Part shown: positions 8,092 through 15,841 of the stretch, piece by piece
How the letters are laid out: every line of letters starts with the position of its first letter
Numbering within the stretch: position 1 is the first letter of the stretch
NCBI GenBank assembly: GCA_007127335.1
Contig: SKZO01000019.1
Location: 1 to 42,061 of the forward strand
Reading direction: 5' to 3'
From: Spirochaetales bacterium
GTDB taxonomy: Bacteria > Spirochaetota > Spirochaetia > DSM-27196 > SLST01
Length of the DNA: 42,061 bases
Position numbers and translations under genes: made by a program
Notes under the pieces: model-generated
What the model saw: only the letters and a program-made list of their open reading frames with translations
Told to the model about the DNA's origin: nothing
Database searches by the model: none

Positions 8092-8595
8092 ATGTCCAAA
8101 GCACACAGGGGTCGACCCCTGAAGAGTGAAACGCCGCGGTCCGGACGCGGCACGTGCCCCGTGACCGGCCGAAGCGGCGTCAAGCTGCTCTATGAGGCGG
8201 AAGTCGACGGTACGAAGATGATGGTCAGCAAGGCGGGCAAGGCGACCCTTGCGAATGCGAAGAAGCGACAGGAGCGGTCTACCCGCAAGGCGGCGGCTGC
8301 GGAAGCCGCAAAGGCAGCCGAGCAGGCCCGCCAGGCCGAGGCCGCCGCGGCGGCCAAGGCGGCGCGCGAGGCTGAAGCGGCCGCCAGGAAGGCGGAGGAA
8401 GCGGCGGCCGCTGAAGCCGAAGCCGCGAAGGAGAGCGCCGAAGCCGAACCGTCGGCTGCACCGGAGACCGGTGCAGAGGGGCCGGCCGCTGAAGAAGCGG
8501 CCGCTGAGGAGCCGGCCGCCGGAAGCGCGGATGACGGCGCCGCATCGCCGGAACCCGCTGCGTCGGAGCCCGAGTCCTCCGAGGCCGGGAAGTAG
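8092..8595 (+). CDS. Hypothetical protein: conserved-looking basic head with long Ala/Glu-rich tail
   Basis: 167 residues in two parts. The first ~60 residues are basic and look folded (G-R-P-L-K-S; G-T-C-P-V-T-G-R-S-G-V-K-L-L-Y-E; V-D-G-T-K-M-M-V-S-K-A-G-K-A-T-L). The remainder is almost only Ala, Glu, Lys, Pro and Ser, first as a likely charged helix (A-A-A-E-A-A-K type) and then as an acidic disordered tail. The head resembles a small zinc-ribbon-like module in which only one Cys remains (C-P-V-T instead of a C-x-x-C pair); this is a guess from pattern. It has its own promoter and a good Shine-Dalgarno sequence, with a terminator upstream, so it starts a new transcription unit. No signal peptide. 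Function not recognised. Confidence 0.75.
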   Translation: MSKAHRGRPLKSETPRSGRGTCPVTGRSGVKLLYEAEVDGTKMMVSKAGKATLANAKKRQERSTRKAAAAEAAKAAEQARQAEAAAAAKAAREAEAAARKAEEAAAAEAEAAKESAEAEPSAAPETGAEGPAAEEAAAEEPAAGSADDGAASPEPAASEPESSEAGK

Positions 8596-8646
8596 GCTGA
8601 TACTGCGGCGGTGGTCCTGAGACCGGGGCCGCCGCGGGATCTACCA

Positions 8647-9402
8647 ATGGCCAACAGCCTCATTTCCACGATCACACCGGCTCAGTGGGCGCTCATAGGC
8701 CTGAGCGGCGTTCTGATCGGCATGAACAAGGCCGGGCTCATGGGCGCCGCGATGGCCGCGATCCCCATCATGGCGGGCATCTTCGGCGCCCAGCTTTCGG
8801 TCGGCGTCATCCTTCCCATGCTCATCACCGCGGACGTCGTCGCGGTCATCTACTACCGGCGCCATGCGGAGTGGGGCGTGATGCTCCGGCTTCTGCCATG
8901 GACGATGGTCGGCGTTGCGATTGGAGCTGTCGTTGGGGGCGCGATCGCCGAGGAGTCGTTTCGTTTGCTGCTCGCGATCGTCGTGCTCGCCGCCGTTGCA
9001 TTGCTCGCCTACAAAGAGATCCTGCACCGTGACGTACAGGTGCCCGAGCGATGGTGGATCGCGGCGATTCTTGGGCTTGCTGCCGGTTTCGCGACGATGG
9101 TGGGCAACGCCGCCGGTCCGATCACGACCCTGTACCTCTTCTCCATGGGCATGTCGAAGAACCAGTTCATTGGAACCGGGGCCTGGTTCTACTTCGTCGT
9201 CAACACGCTCAAAGTGCCCTTTCACGTCGTGTTCTGGGGGACCATCACGGCTGAAACCCTGCTCGTCAACCTCGTGACGGTGCCGGTGATCGTCGTCGGC
9301 GGTCTGCTTGGTCTCTATCTCGTGCGGCTCATCAAGGAGCGCCCCTACCGGGTGTTCATTCTCATCGCAACCGCCACGATCAGTCTCCGCCTCCTGTTCT
9401 GA
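8647..9402 (+). CDS. TauE/SafE (TSUP) family membrane transporter
   Basis: 251 residues, almost wholly hydrophobic, with about seven to eight transmembrane helices. The layout fits the TSUP family of sulfite/organosulfonate exporters: an N-terminal L-S-G-V-L-I-G-M-N-K-A-G-L half and a second half with G-F-A-T-M-V-G-N-A-A-G-P-I near residues 145-160, the two inverted G-rich repeats. The family moves sulfur compounds or other small anions across the inner membrane; the substrate cannot be predicted here. The ATG at 8647 gives a natural start just before the first helix. A GTG at 8611 would add 12 residues. Neither has a strong Shine-Dalgarno sequence, so coupling with the upstream gene (51 bp away) is likely. 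Confidence 0.85.
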   Translation: MANSLISTITPAQWALIGLSGVLIGMNKAGLMGAAMAAIPIMAGIFGAQLSVGVILPMLITADVVAVIYYRRHAEWGVMLRLLPWTMVGVAIGAVVGGAIAEESFRLLLAIVVLAAVALLAYKEILHRDVQVPERWWIAAILGLAAGFATMVGNAAGPITTLYLFSMGMSKNQFIGTGAWFYFVVNTLKVPFHVVFWGTITAETLLVNLVTVPVIVVGGLLGLYLVRLIKERPYRVFILIATATISLRLLF

Positions 9403-9444
9403 CTCGCACGCACCGGCGGTGCGTCCGGCACCGGATCGGTCGGC

Positions 9445-9473
9445 TTGCCGATGGCCCACGACGGTTGCATACT
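9445..9473 (+). promoter_or_regulatory. Promoter of the DJ-1/PfpI gene
   Basis: TTGCCG (9445-9450), 17-bp spacer, CATACT (9468-9473). The predicted start is near 9480, followed by GGAGGG (9494-9499) and ATG at 9504. Confidence 0.5.
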
Positions 9474-9503
9474 TGAAGGGGAAGGTCCCATGCGGAGGGT
9501 GCG

Positions 9504-10052
9504 ATGAAACGAGCGGTTGTGCTTCTTGCCGACGGGTTCGAGGAGGTCGAGGCGGTTACCGCAATCGATTTCCTGCGGCGCGCTGGTGTCCAGACACTGG
9601 TCGCCGGGGTGACCGGTGGGGAGCCCGAGGGCGGGCACGCGATCAGGGTGTGCGCGGACTGCGACGTCGCATCGATCGAGGCGGAGTTCGACGCGGTCGT
9701 TGTACCGGGAGGCGCGGACGGGGCGGCGAACATCGCGTCGAACGACGCCGCGATGGATCTCATCCGCACGGCCGACGCCCAGGGGAAACTCGTCGCGGCG
9801 ATCTGTGCGGCCCCCGGGGTGGTGCTCGGGGCACACGACCTGATTGGTACCCGGACCTTTACCTGCTATCCGGGATTCGAGTCCCACGTGAGGAGCGGAT
9901 CGTTCGTCGAGGAGCGGGTCGTCGTGGACGGCAACCTCATCACGAGCCGCGGCCCCGGTACCGCCGCCGAGTTTGCCTTTGCGATCGTCACGTATCTCGT
10001 TGGTCCCGATGAGGCAGCGAAGCTGCGTCGGCAGACTCTTCAGAAGGAATGA
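9504..10052 (+). CDS. DJ-1/PfpI family protein
   Basis: 182 residues, the usual length for the DJ-1/ThiJ/PfpI family. The N-terminus shows the D-G-F-E-E-V-E motif (residues 10-16) with the conserved Glu, and the nucleophile elbow A-A-I-C-A-A-P carries Cys101. The core V-V-V-P-G-G (65-70) is also typical. It groups best by eye with the DJ-1/YajL subset rather than with PfpI proteases. Such proteins act as stress-response proteins, glyoxalases or deglycases (the last disputed); the exact activity is open. GGAGGG lies 4 nt before the ATG. Its 3' end overlaps the end of the convergent membrane-protein gene by about 65 bp. Confidence 0.9.
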   Translation: MKRAVVLLADGFEEVEAVTAIDFLRRAGVQTLVAGVTGGEPEGGHAIRVCADCDVASIEAEFDAVVVPGGADGAANIASNDAAMDLIRTADAQGKLVAAICAAPGVVLGAHDLIGTRTFTCYPGFESHVRSGSFVEERVVVDGNLITSRGPGTAAEFAFAIVTYLVGPDEAAKLRRQTLQKE

Positions 10053-10446
10053 TCCGTGACACGGCGACCGCTGACACAGCGAATGCGGCGGTGGCCAGCC
10101 AGTTCGCGGTGCCGAGCCCGACGGCCGCACACAGGCAGCCGGCGCTCACCCTCGCGAGCAGGCGCCACGATCCTCGGGTCCGGTCACCGGATCGCACGCA
10201 GGCGTAGCGCAGAGCGACGGCCGCGGCGCCGACGAGGAGTGACAGGCGCCTGACCGTCATGCTGATGTCGATACTACCGACCTCCAGGAGGTCCGGAGCT
10301 ATGAGCCACACGGCGAACGGGACTACCCCTGCGAGGGCCGCGGCGAGGCGGCTTCGAGGCAGAGGTGTCGCGAGCGAGACGAGGTAGCCGTAGACGATCA
10401 GCACGAGCGTGAGAAACAGCTTGAGCGAGGTGAGGGGAGCGACCAT
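9988..10446 (-). CDS. Hypothetical membrane protein
   Basis: A minus-strand frame with clear transmembrane character: about four to five hydrophobic helices (L-F-L-T-L-V-L-I-V-Y-G-Y-L near the N-terminus; A-L-A-G-V-V-P-F-A-V-W-L-I-A; L-L-V-G-A-A-A-V-A-L; a last A-A-F-A-V-S-A-V-A-V) separated by Arg-rich loops, ending in a polar tail. The ATG at 10446 places the first helix directly at the N-terminus and avoids overlap with the divergent gene. A GTG at 10536 would add 30 residues and overlap it. No Shine-Dalgarno sequence was found for either. The last 65 bp overlap the 3' end of the DJ-1 gene, which is unusual and lowers confidence. The helix pattern, and the lack of any other gene in this 460-bp gap, support it. 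Function unknown. Confidence 0.5.
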   Translation of the reverse strand: MVAPLTSLKLFLTLVLIVYGYLVSLATPLPRSRLAAALAGVVPFAVWLIAPDLLEVGSIDISMTVRRLSLLVGAAAVALRYACVRSGDRTRGSWRLLARVSAGCLCAAVGLGTANWLATAAFAVSAVAVSRIIPSEESADAASLPHRDQRDT

Positions 10447-10511
10447 GATCCGGTCTACCACGTCGGTCCGCACTTCGCAAGCACCCGCGGAGTTTCGCCC
10501 GTATACCCTCT

Positions 10512-11846
10512 GTGCGAACTCCATGTCGGCCGGCACGTCACCCGCGCCACCTTGTCCGTTTCGTCTCCAGCGTCGGGATTCCCCGGGAAGCTGTTGTTCT
10601 CCTGGCCGTCCTCATGGCCGCTCCTGTGCAGACCTTCGCGCGTGAGGCGGACGAGTCGCTTCTGGTGGTCGTTCGTCCGGGACACGAGACCGCGCTGCGG
10701 ATCACGTCCGAGCCGTTCGGCGACCTGCGTCTCGTTCTGACCGCACGGGCAAGGCGCTCCGGCCAGACGGCCCGTTTCGGTTTCGCCACGCCCTGGTTGG
10801 TCGTGGGGCCGCTCACCCTGTCCGGCAGCTATGCTGATCTCCAGAACCCGATGGGTGGCACCGCCGGGTCGGATCGGTGGTTTGCGCATGGCCGGGCCTC
10901 ACTTGATGGGAGTCTCGTGCCTGCCACACGCTCCGGTGTCGTCGTTCGTCCGGCTCCATGGGCAGAAGCCTTTGCCTGGCGGACGGAGACACTCACCGTT
11001 GGTGCGGCGGTGCGCGGAACGCTCCGGCGTGCCGGGGCCGGCGCGCAGCTCGAGCTCGTTGGGTCATCGTCGAGGCCGGTCTCCTCCGGGGACGAAGATC
11101 CCCGCGAGCGGAGATGGTTTGAGAGTCGCGCGCACGCGGAACCGATCACCCATGCGATGGGGCGGGTCGCGGCGTCCGTCGAACCGTTGCGCCTGAGTAT
11201 CGGCGCGACGGCGTCCCTGCCGTCGCTGATGATGCCCGGCGTGCTTGTCTCCTCGGCTGCGGAGCTGCGTCCGGCGAGACGCTGGACGCTCGCCGCAGCT
11301 GCCGCGCGCGCAACTGCGGACTTCGTCGACCCGCGAGGAAGACGCCCGGACGCTCCGGCGCAGTGGAGCGCGGCGGTTACCTACGACGGGCCGCGCCTTG
11401 GTGCGGCGGTCGATCACGAGCGGCGGTACGCGGGGCCCGAGGGGGCATACCTGGCGGTCGGATTCTCCGGCCCGCTGGTTCTCGAGCGCAGCCGGTTCTC
11501 CTCGCGCGTCACGGTCCGGCCGGTTCCGGACGGGCCCGGGCTGCGCTCCGTCGGTCTCGAGGGCGGCTACGACTCGCTGACGCGTGACTGGCGTCTGCGC
11601 GCGCAGTGTCGGCTCGTCGGGCCCGGAGAGCGCGTCGAGCTCCTCCCGGCCGTGACGGTCCGTTCCGATCGAAGCGTGGCATCCCGTCTACGTGGCGTCG
11701 CGCGTCTCGAAGGTGCCGTGATCGACCGCCTCGTGCCGGGTGCGAGCCTGCAGCTGTCGTTCGTGGGTGAGTATGAACGGCGCACGGAACGCCCCGGCGA
11801 AATCAGCTCATCGGTCGAGCTCAGCTTCCGCGCCGCCCGGAAGTGA
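10512..11846 (+). CDS. Hypothetical envelope protein, probably outer-membrane
   Basis: 444 residues starting with GTG. After a long basic N-terminus a hydrophobic stretch (A-V-V-L-L-A-V-L-M-A-A-P-V-Q-T-F-A) looks like a signal peptide with cleavage before R-E-A-D. The rest is made of alternating short strands rich in Arg, Gly, Ser and Val, with regular turns (for example L-R-L-S-I-G-A-T; R-W-T-L-A-A-A-A; W-R-L-R-A-Q-C-R-L; S-S-V-E-L-S-F-R at the end), as in beta-barrel outer-membrane proteins. I recognise no family. TATACC lies 4 nt upstream of the GTG, but no -35 fits well. The stop lies 7 bp from the convergent murB stop. Confidence 0.65.
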   Translation: MRTPCRPARHPRHLVRFVSSVGIPREAVVLLAVLMAAPVQTFAREADESLLVVVRPGHETALRITSEPFGDLRLVLTARARRSGQTARFGFATPWLVVGPLTLSGSYADLQNPMGGTAGSDRWFAHGRASLDGSLVPATRSGVVVRPAPWAEAFAWRTETLTVGAAVRGTLRRAGAGAQLELVGSSSRPVSSGDEDPRERRWFESRAHAEPITHAMGRVAASVEPLRLSIGATASLPSLMMPGVLVSSAAELRPARRWTLAAAAARATADFVDPRGRRPDAPAQWSAAVTYDGPRLGAAVDHERRYAGPEGAYLAVGFSGPLVLERSRFSSRVTVRPVPDGPGLRSVGLEGGYDSLTRDWRLRAQCRLVGPGERVELLPAVTVRSDRSVASRLRGVARLEGAVIDRLVPGASLQLSFVGEYERRTERPGEISSSVELSFRAARK

Positions 11847-11853
11847 CCGTTCT

Positions 11854-12780
11854 CTACGCCTGGTCCTCGTTCCACTGGCCGACGTACAACACCTCGCGCT
11901 CGAGCTCGTGCCCGAGCCGTCGCGCGACCTCCCGACGCACATGCTCGATAACCGCTCTGATGTCGGCGGCCGTCGCCGGGCCGGTGTTCACGATGATGTT
12001 CGCATGCAGATCCGAGACCTTCGCGCCTCCCTCCTGGTAGCCGCGCAGCCCGAGACTGTCGATGATCGCGCCGCTTGGCCGACCAAAGGCGCGATTGTTC
12101 TTGAAGACGCTGCCGGCGCAGGGTGCGGCGAAGTGGCCTTTTGATATGCGATCAGCCTCGTGCTCCCGCATCCGTTGCCAGAGTTCGTCGCGGTCGGCCC
12201 TGTGGAGCGAGAAGGAAACGGAGGTCATGACCCCGGGCCTCTCCATGAAGGGCGACTTCTTGTATCCGAAGTCCTCGGCCCTTGGCGTATAGACGCAGCG
12301 CCCGCCATGGGGCTCGATCAGCGTGACCGAGCCAAGGACGTCGTAGATCTCGCCGTCGTAGCAGCGCGCGTTCATCCAGACTGCGCCGCCGACGCTCCCC
12401 GGCATTGCATAGATGAAATCAAGACCTCCGAGTCCCGACTCCGCGGCGAAGGCCGACGCTTCGCTGATCGGCAGACCCGTGCCGACCGTGAGCGTGGTAC
12501 CGGAGACCGAACACCGGCGCAGACCGGTGGTGTCCACGACGAGTCCTCTGACGCCAAGGTCCGATACGAGTATGTTTGAACCGCCTCCAAGAACGAAGAC
12601 GGGAACATCGTGCGCATGGGCGAAGCGAAGGAGTTCCGCGACGTCCTGCTCGTTCTCCGGGCGTGCATAGAGGTCGGCCGGGCCGCCCACCCGGAAAGTG
12701 GTGTGACGCGACAGCGGCTCACCAACGCGGAGATCGCCCGCAATGTTGATTTTTCCGGCACACTCACGTAGGCTACACAC
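11854..12780 (-). CDS. murB: UDP-N-acetylenolpyruvoylglucosamine reductase
   Basis: MurB makes UDP-MurNAc by NADPH-dependent reduction of enolpyruvyl-UDP-GlcNAc, the second step of peptidoglycan precursor synthesis in the cytoplasm. The 308-residue protein shows the FAD-binding segments (T-T-F-R-V-G-G-P-A-D; V-F-V-L-G-G-G-S-N-I-L-V-S-D; G-L-D-F-I-Y-A-M-P-G-S-V-G-G-A) and the catalytic-Ser region (P-C-A-G-S-V-F-K-N-N). A short F-G-Y-K-K-S-P-F loop and the ~300-residue length fit the type II (short-loop) class. The C-terminus has the conserved L-G-x-x-L-E-x-E-V pattern. Translation starts at GTG 12780. The hexamer TACGCT ends 6 nt before it, so a leaderless start is possible but weaker than elsewhere. 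It is divergent from cysS, 64 bp away. Confidence 0.95.
   Translation of the reverse strand: MCSLRECAGKINIAGDLRVGEPLSRHTTFRVGGPADLYARPENEQDVAELLRFAHAHDVPVFVLGGGSNILVSDLGVRGLVVDTTGLRRCSVSGTTLTVGTGLPISEASAFAAESGLGGLDFIYAMPGSVGGAVWMNARCYDGEIYDVLGSVTLIEPHGGRCVYTPRAEDFGYKKSPFMERPGVMTSVSFSLHRADRDELWQRMREHEADRISKGHFAAPCAGSVFKNNRAFGRPSGAIIDSLGLRGYQEGGAKVSDLHANIIVNTGPATAADIRAVIEHVRREVARRLGHELEREVLYVGQWNEDQA
12746..12774 (+). promoter_or_regulatory. Possible cysS promoter
   Basis: TTGATT (12746-12751), 17-bp spacer, TAGGCT (12769-12774), lying within the 5' coding end of the divergent murB. It would give a leader of about 65 nt before the cysS ATG. Confidence 0.4.
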
Positions 12781-12844
12781 AGTGCGAGCGTATCAGAAAA
12801 GCTCGCTCGATACTACGAAGGGTGCGCTCCGGCGCGAGAGGACC

Positions 12845-14251
12845 ATGGCACTGAAGCTCTACAACACAGCAGGCGCAAAGCTCGAGCCGTTCGTTCCCCT
12901 CAGGGACGGACACGTGGGGCTCTACTGCTGTGGTCCTACCGTCTACAACTACGCCCACATCGGCAATCTCAGGACCTACGTCTTTGAGGACGTGCTGCGG
13001 CGCGTGCTCGAGCGAAACGGCTATGCCGTGACCCACGTGATGAACGTCACCGATGTGGGCCATCTCACCGATGACTCGGATGAGGGCGAAGACAAGATGC
13101 TCATTGGGGCTCGTGAGCGAGGCATGAGCGTCTGGGAGATCGCGGAGTTCTTCACCCGGGCCTTCTTCGACGACACGGAGAAGCTGAACGTCGTCTCGCC
13201 AACGGTCGTGTGTCGGGCTACGGAGCACATCCCGGACATGATCGGGCTCATCTCCCGGCTTGAGAAGCGCGGCCTGACCTATCAGGCGGAAGGCAACGTC
13301 TATTTCAGCATCGACGCATTTCCCCGGTACGGGGAGCTCGCGCGGCTGGACCGACAGGAGCTGCGCGCGGGCGCCCGGATCGAGGTGGATTCGGCGAAGC
13401 GGAATCCGCATGACTTCGTGCTCTGGTTCACGAGGGGCAAGTTCGAGCATCAGGCGATGCAGTGGGACTCTCCCTGGGGGAGGGGGTACCCCGGGTGGCA
13501 TCTGGAATGCTCGGCGATGAGCATGAAGTACCTAGGCGAACGGTTCGACATTCACTGCGGCGGCGTAGATCACGTCAACGTGCATCACACGAACGAGATC
13601 GCCCAGTCGGAAGGCGCGACCGGGAAGACCTGGGTGAACTACTGGCTGCACGGAGAGTTTCTGATCATGCCGAGCGGCCGGATGGGGAAGTCCGAAGGGA
13701 ACATGATCACGCTCTCCACGATCGAGGAGGAGGGGTACGATCCGCTGGACTACCGGTACTTCCTCTTCGGGGCCCATTATCGAACGCAGCTCGCCTTTTC
13801 GGTGCAGGCGCTCGATGCCGCGCGTTCGGCGCGTGCGTCGCTCATAGATCAGCTCCGGGGTCTGGCAGCCCGCTCCGCCGACGGAGCGCGGGTCGAGCTC
13901 GGCCATGACGCGCGCCTGGCCCTCGATGCGATCAACGACGCGTTCAATGACGATCTGAACGCACCAAAGGCTCTGGGACTGCTGCGAGCGTTCCTGAAGG
14001 ACGACGCGGTTCCGCCCGGAGAGCGATTGGCCGTAGCGTTCGATGCAGACCGAGTGTTCGGCCTCGAGATGGCGACCTCGGTTGCACGTCACGAGGAGCT
14101 CGCGCCCGAGTACCAGGCCATGATCGCCGAGCGTGAGGCGGCTCGGAAGGCCCGGGATTTCGCCAGGGCGGATCTCCTGCGCGATCGACTCAGGGATGCA
14201 GGAATCCTCATCGAGGATACACCCACGGGCACGAAGTGGAAGTTCGTGTAA
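12845..14251 (+). CDS. cysS: Cysteinyl-tRNA synthetase
   Basis: Class I synthetase charging tRNA-Cys, 468 residues, standard length. It has the zinc-ligand Cys pair at 28-29 in L-Y-C-C-G-P-T-V-Y, the HIGH motif as H-I-G-N (38-41), the further zinc site W-H-L-E-C-S-A-M and G-G-V-D-H, and the KMSKS loop as R-M-G-K-S (279-283). The C-terminal DALR-type helical domain and a final A-G-I-L-I-E-D-T-P-T-G-T-K-W are typical. The ATG at 12845 is chosen because the conserved N-terminus begins M-A-L-K-L-Y-N. The frame is open upstream to 12743, but that lies in the divergent murB. The sigma-factor gene follows after 21 bp with no terminator, so read-through is likely. Confidence 0.95.
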   Translation: MALKLYNTAGAKLEPFVPLRDGHVGLYCCGPTVYNYAHIGNLRTYVFEDVLRRVLERNGYAVTHVMNVTDVGHLTDDSDEGEDKMLIGARERGMSVWEIAEFFTRAFFDDTEKLNVVSPTVVCRATEHIPDMIGLISRLEKRGLTYQAEGNVYFSIDAFPRYGELARLDRQELRAGARIEVDSAKRNPHDFVLWFTRGKFEHQAMQWDSPWGRGYPGWHLECSAMSMKYLGERFDIHCGGVDHVNVHHTNEIAQSEGATGKTWVNYWLHGEFLIMPSGRMGKSEGNMITLSTIEEEGYDPLDYRYFLFGAHYRTQLAFSVQALDAARSARASLIDQLRGLAARSADGARVELGHDARLALDAINDAFNDDLNAPKALGLLRAFLKDDAVPPGERLAVAFDADRVFGLEMATSVARHEELAPEYQAMIAEREAARKARDFARADLLRDRLRDAGILIEDTPTGTKWKFV

Positions 14252-14272
14252 CCGGCAGGCAGGTGGGTTGTT

Positions 14273-14803
14273 TTGGAGATGCAAGGTTTGCCGCGCGCGG
14301 ACATGTTCGAGCGCGTCTATGAGCACGTCTATCCCATTCTCATCCGCATCGTGTACAGGATCACCGGGCGGGAAGACGTGGCTGAGGAGTTGTGCCAGGA
14401 AGCGTTCATCAAGTACTACGAGCGAATCGACTCGTTTCCGGACACCGACCAGGCGAAGTACTGGCTGATCAGGGTCTCCAAGAACCTGGCTCTGAACTCC
14501 GCAAAGCGGTCCGGTCGCGAGCGTAGAGCGTACGAGAGGGCCTACCACGAGCCGTCCCGTCTCCTTCGCTCCGGTGAGGACGAGATGATCCGCAGGGAGC
14601 AGGAGGTCGCCGTTCAGTCCGCCCTGCGACAGCTGCCGGAGAAAATGAGGACTGTGTTGATACTCAAGGAGTATGGACAACTGAATTACCGCGAGATAGG
14701 CGCGGTGCTCGGTATCACGGAAGGAAACGTCAAGGTTCGCGTGTTTCGAGCCCGCGAGCATCTGCTTGATCTGCTGAAGGAGAGCGATGTGTATGCGTCC
14801 TGA
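14273..14803 (+). CDS. ECF-type RNA polymerase sigma factor
   Basis: 176 residues with the two-domain layout of extracytoplasmic-function (group 4) sigma factors. Region 2 is at about 10-85 (E-D-V-A-E-E-L-C-Q-E-A-F-I-K-Y-Y followed by Y-W-L-I-R-V-S-K-N-L-A). Region 4 is at about 115-170 (L-R-Q-L-P-E-K-M-R-T-V-L-I-L, Y-R-E-I-G-A-V-L-G-I-T-E-G-N-V-K-V-R-V-F-R-A-R). It would direct RNA polymerase to an envelope-related regulon. The start is uncertain: TTG at 14273 has AGGTGG at a good distance (14261-14266), and ATG at 14279 is an alternative two codons on. It overlaps the next gene by 17 bp, and that gene has the layout of an anti-sigma factor, the usual partner. Confidence 0.92.
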   Translation: MEMQGLPRADMFERVYEHVYPILIRIVYRITGREDVAEELCQEAFIKYYERIDSFPDTDQAKYWLIRVSKNLALNSAKRSGRERRAYERAYHEPSRLLRSGEDEMIRREQEVAVQSALRQLPEKMRTVLILKEYGQLNYREIGAVLGITEGNVKVRVFRAREHLLDLLKESDVYAS

Positions 14804-15335
14804 TGCGATGATACTGTCCGCCTACCTCGACGGTGAGGTGCCTGAGCGCTTCGTCCCGGACATCGAGGCGGCGATCGAGCGTGAACCCGACGTGCGTGCG
14901 GCGTATGAGCGCCTCGTTGCACTGCGATCGCGACTCGACGTGGATCTTCCGTTCGACGTGGCGGAGAGCTCTCGCAGAAGCTGGACCGCCGTCATGCGCG
15001 AGGTGCCCGGTCGCAGGCGCGACATCTGGCGCCGGCGGGTGGCGGTGCCGCTTCCGCTGCTTGCCGCCGCAGCTGCGGGAATCGCGATTCTCGCCGGTGC
15101 CCTGCTGTGGACGACCCTGCAGCCGATCGATGCTACGCCACAGTACGCCCGCGGAGGCGACATTGACCTCACCTTCAGAGTGGGCGAGACGGATATGGAG
15201 CGCGTCTTGCAGTGGCTCGTGGATAAGAATATGCTGGGGGAGGTCAATATCCAGCTGCCTGAGCAACGATTCCAGATCGTCGGGGAGCCGGTCTTCGTGA
15301 GACCGGCTCAGTACGAGGGGGGACGATTGAGATGA
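14787..15335 (+). CDS. Probable membrane anti-sigma factor (no zinc motif)
   Basis: 182 residues. A short cytoplasmic N-terminus (L-S-A-Y-L-D-G-E-V-P-E-R; repeated helices E-R-E-P-D-V-R-A-A-Y-E-R-L) looks like the start of zf-HC2/RseA-type anti-sigma domains. A single transmembrane helix follows at about 83-106 (P-L-P-L-L-A-A-A-A-A-G-I-A-I-L-A-G-A-L-L), then a ~75-residue extracytoplasmic part ending F-V-R-P-A-Q-Y-E-G-G. The His-x3-Cys-x2-Cys zinc site of ZAS anti-sigma factors is absent. ATG at 14787 has AAGGAG 4 nt upstream; ATG at 14793 would also fit. Overlaps with the sigma gene (17 bp) and the next gene (ATGA) indicate coupled translation. Inferred role: holds the sigma factor at the membrane until an envelope signal arrives. 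Confidence 0.75.
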   Translation: MCMRPDAMILSAYLDGEVPERFVPDIEAAIEREPDVRAAYERLVALRSRLDVDLPFDVAESSRRSWTAVMREVPGRRRDIWRRRVAVPLPLLAAAAAGIAILAGALLWTTLQPIDATPQYARGGDIDLTFRVGETDMERVLQWLVDKNMLGEVNIQLPEQRFQIVGEPVFVRPAQYEGGRLR

Positions 15336-15832
15336 GGCGGTATCGCACGGCTATCGTCGCCTGCCTCCTTCTCGCGATGGGTGCCTCGAGGCTCCCGGCG
15401 GTGGAGCTGGACGATATCCTGCGTGCGCTCCTCGACCAGGCGCTGACCGTGAGGATTACCGCGCGGGTCGTGGAGGACGGACAGGTCACTGTCCAGAGCT
15501 ACGATCTGACGAGGGTGACGATCGCCGGTCGAGCCGTCCGACTCCGGCTCGAGGGCGGGAACCTGATCGTGATCGCCGAGTTCACGCCGTACGAGGCCGA
15601 CGACGGTATCCTGCTCGTGGCCGAAGGTCAGATTCTACTGCGAACACCCGATGAGGAAGAGGTGAAGTATATGACAGCGCTTCGCAGCATCCCTCTCGCG
15701 ATCGGAGAGCGCGTGGTGTTCTATCCGCTCGGGCGGACGACATTCGACGTCGACGCCGACACCGACCACGGCCATCGACTCAATATCGAGCTCGAGGTGG
15801 AAGTGACGCCGTACCAGCCTGCGCAAGGATAA
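15332..15832 (+). CDS. Secreted hypothetical protein of the sigma/anti-sigma operon
   Basis: 166 residues with a signal peptide (A-I-V-A-C-L-L-L-A-M-G-A-S-R-L-P-A, cleavage near V-E-L-D). The mature part is rich in short beta strands (L-T-V-R-I-T-A-R-V-V; A-V-R-L-R-L-E-G-G-N-L-I-V-I-A; G-I-L-L-V-A-E-G-Q-I-L-L-R-T; R-L-N-I-E-L-E-V-E-V-T), suggesting a compact beta-sandwich in the periplasm. I recognise no family. The ATG overlaps the stop of the anti-sigma gene (ATGA at 15332-15335), so it is co-translated with it. That makes it a candidate periplasmic partner or target of the anti-sigma factor. The next gene starts 9 bp after its stop. Confidence 0.8.
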   Translation: MRRYRTAIVACLLLAMGASRLPAVELDDILRALLDQALTVRITARVVEDGQVTVQSYDLTRVTIAGRAVRLRLEGGNLIVIAEFTPYEADDGILLVAEGQILLRTPDEEEVKYMTALRSIPLAIGERVVFYPLGRTTFDVDADTDHGHRLNIELEVEVTPYQPAQG

Positions 15833-15841
15833 CCGCCGAGC

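Noticed and set aside
13532-14761. 409-codon minus-strand frame across the end of cysS and the sigma factor
   Set aside because: Covers two clear plus-strand genes and shows only shadow composition.
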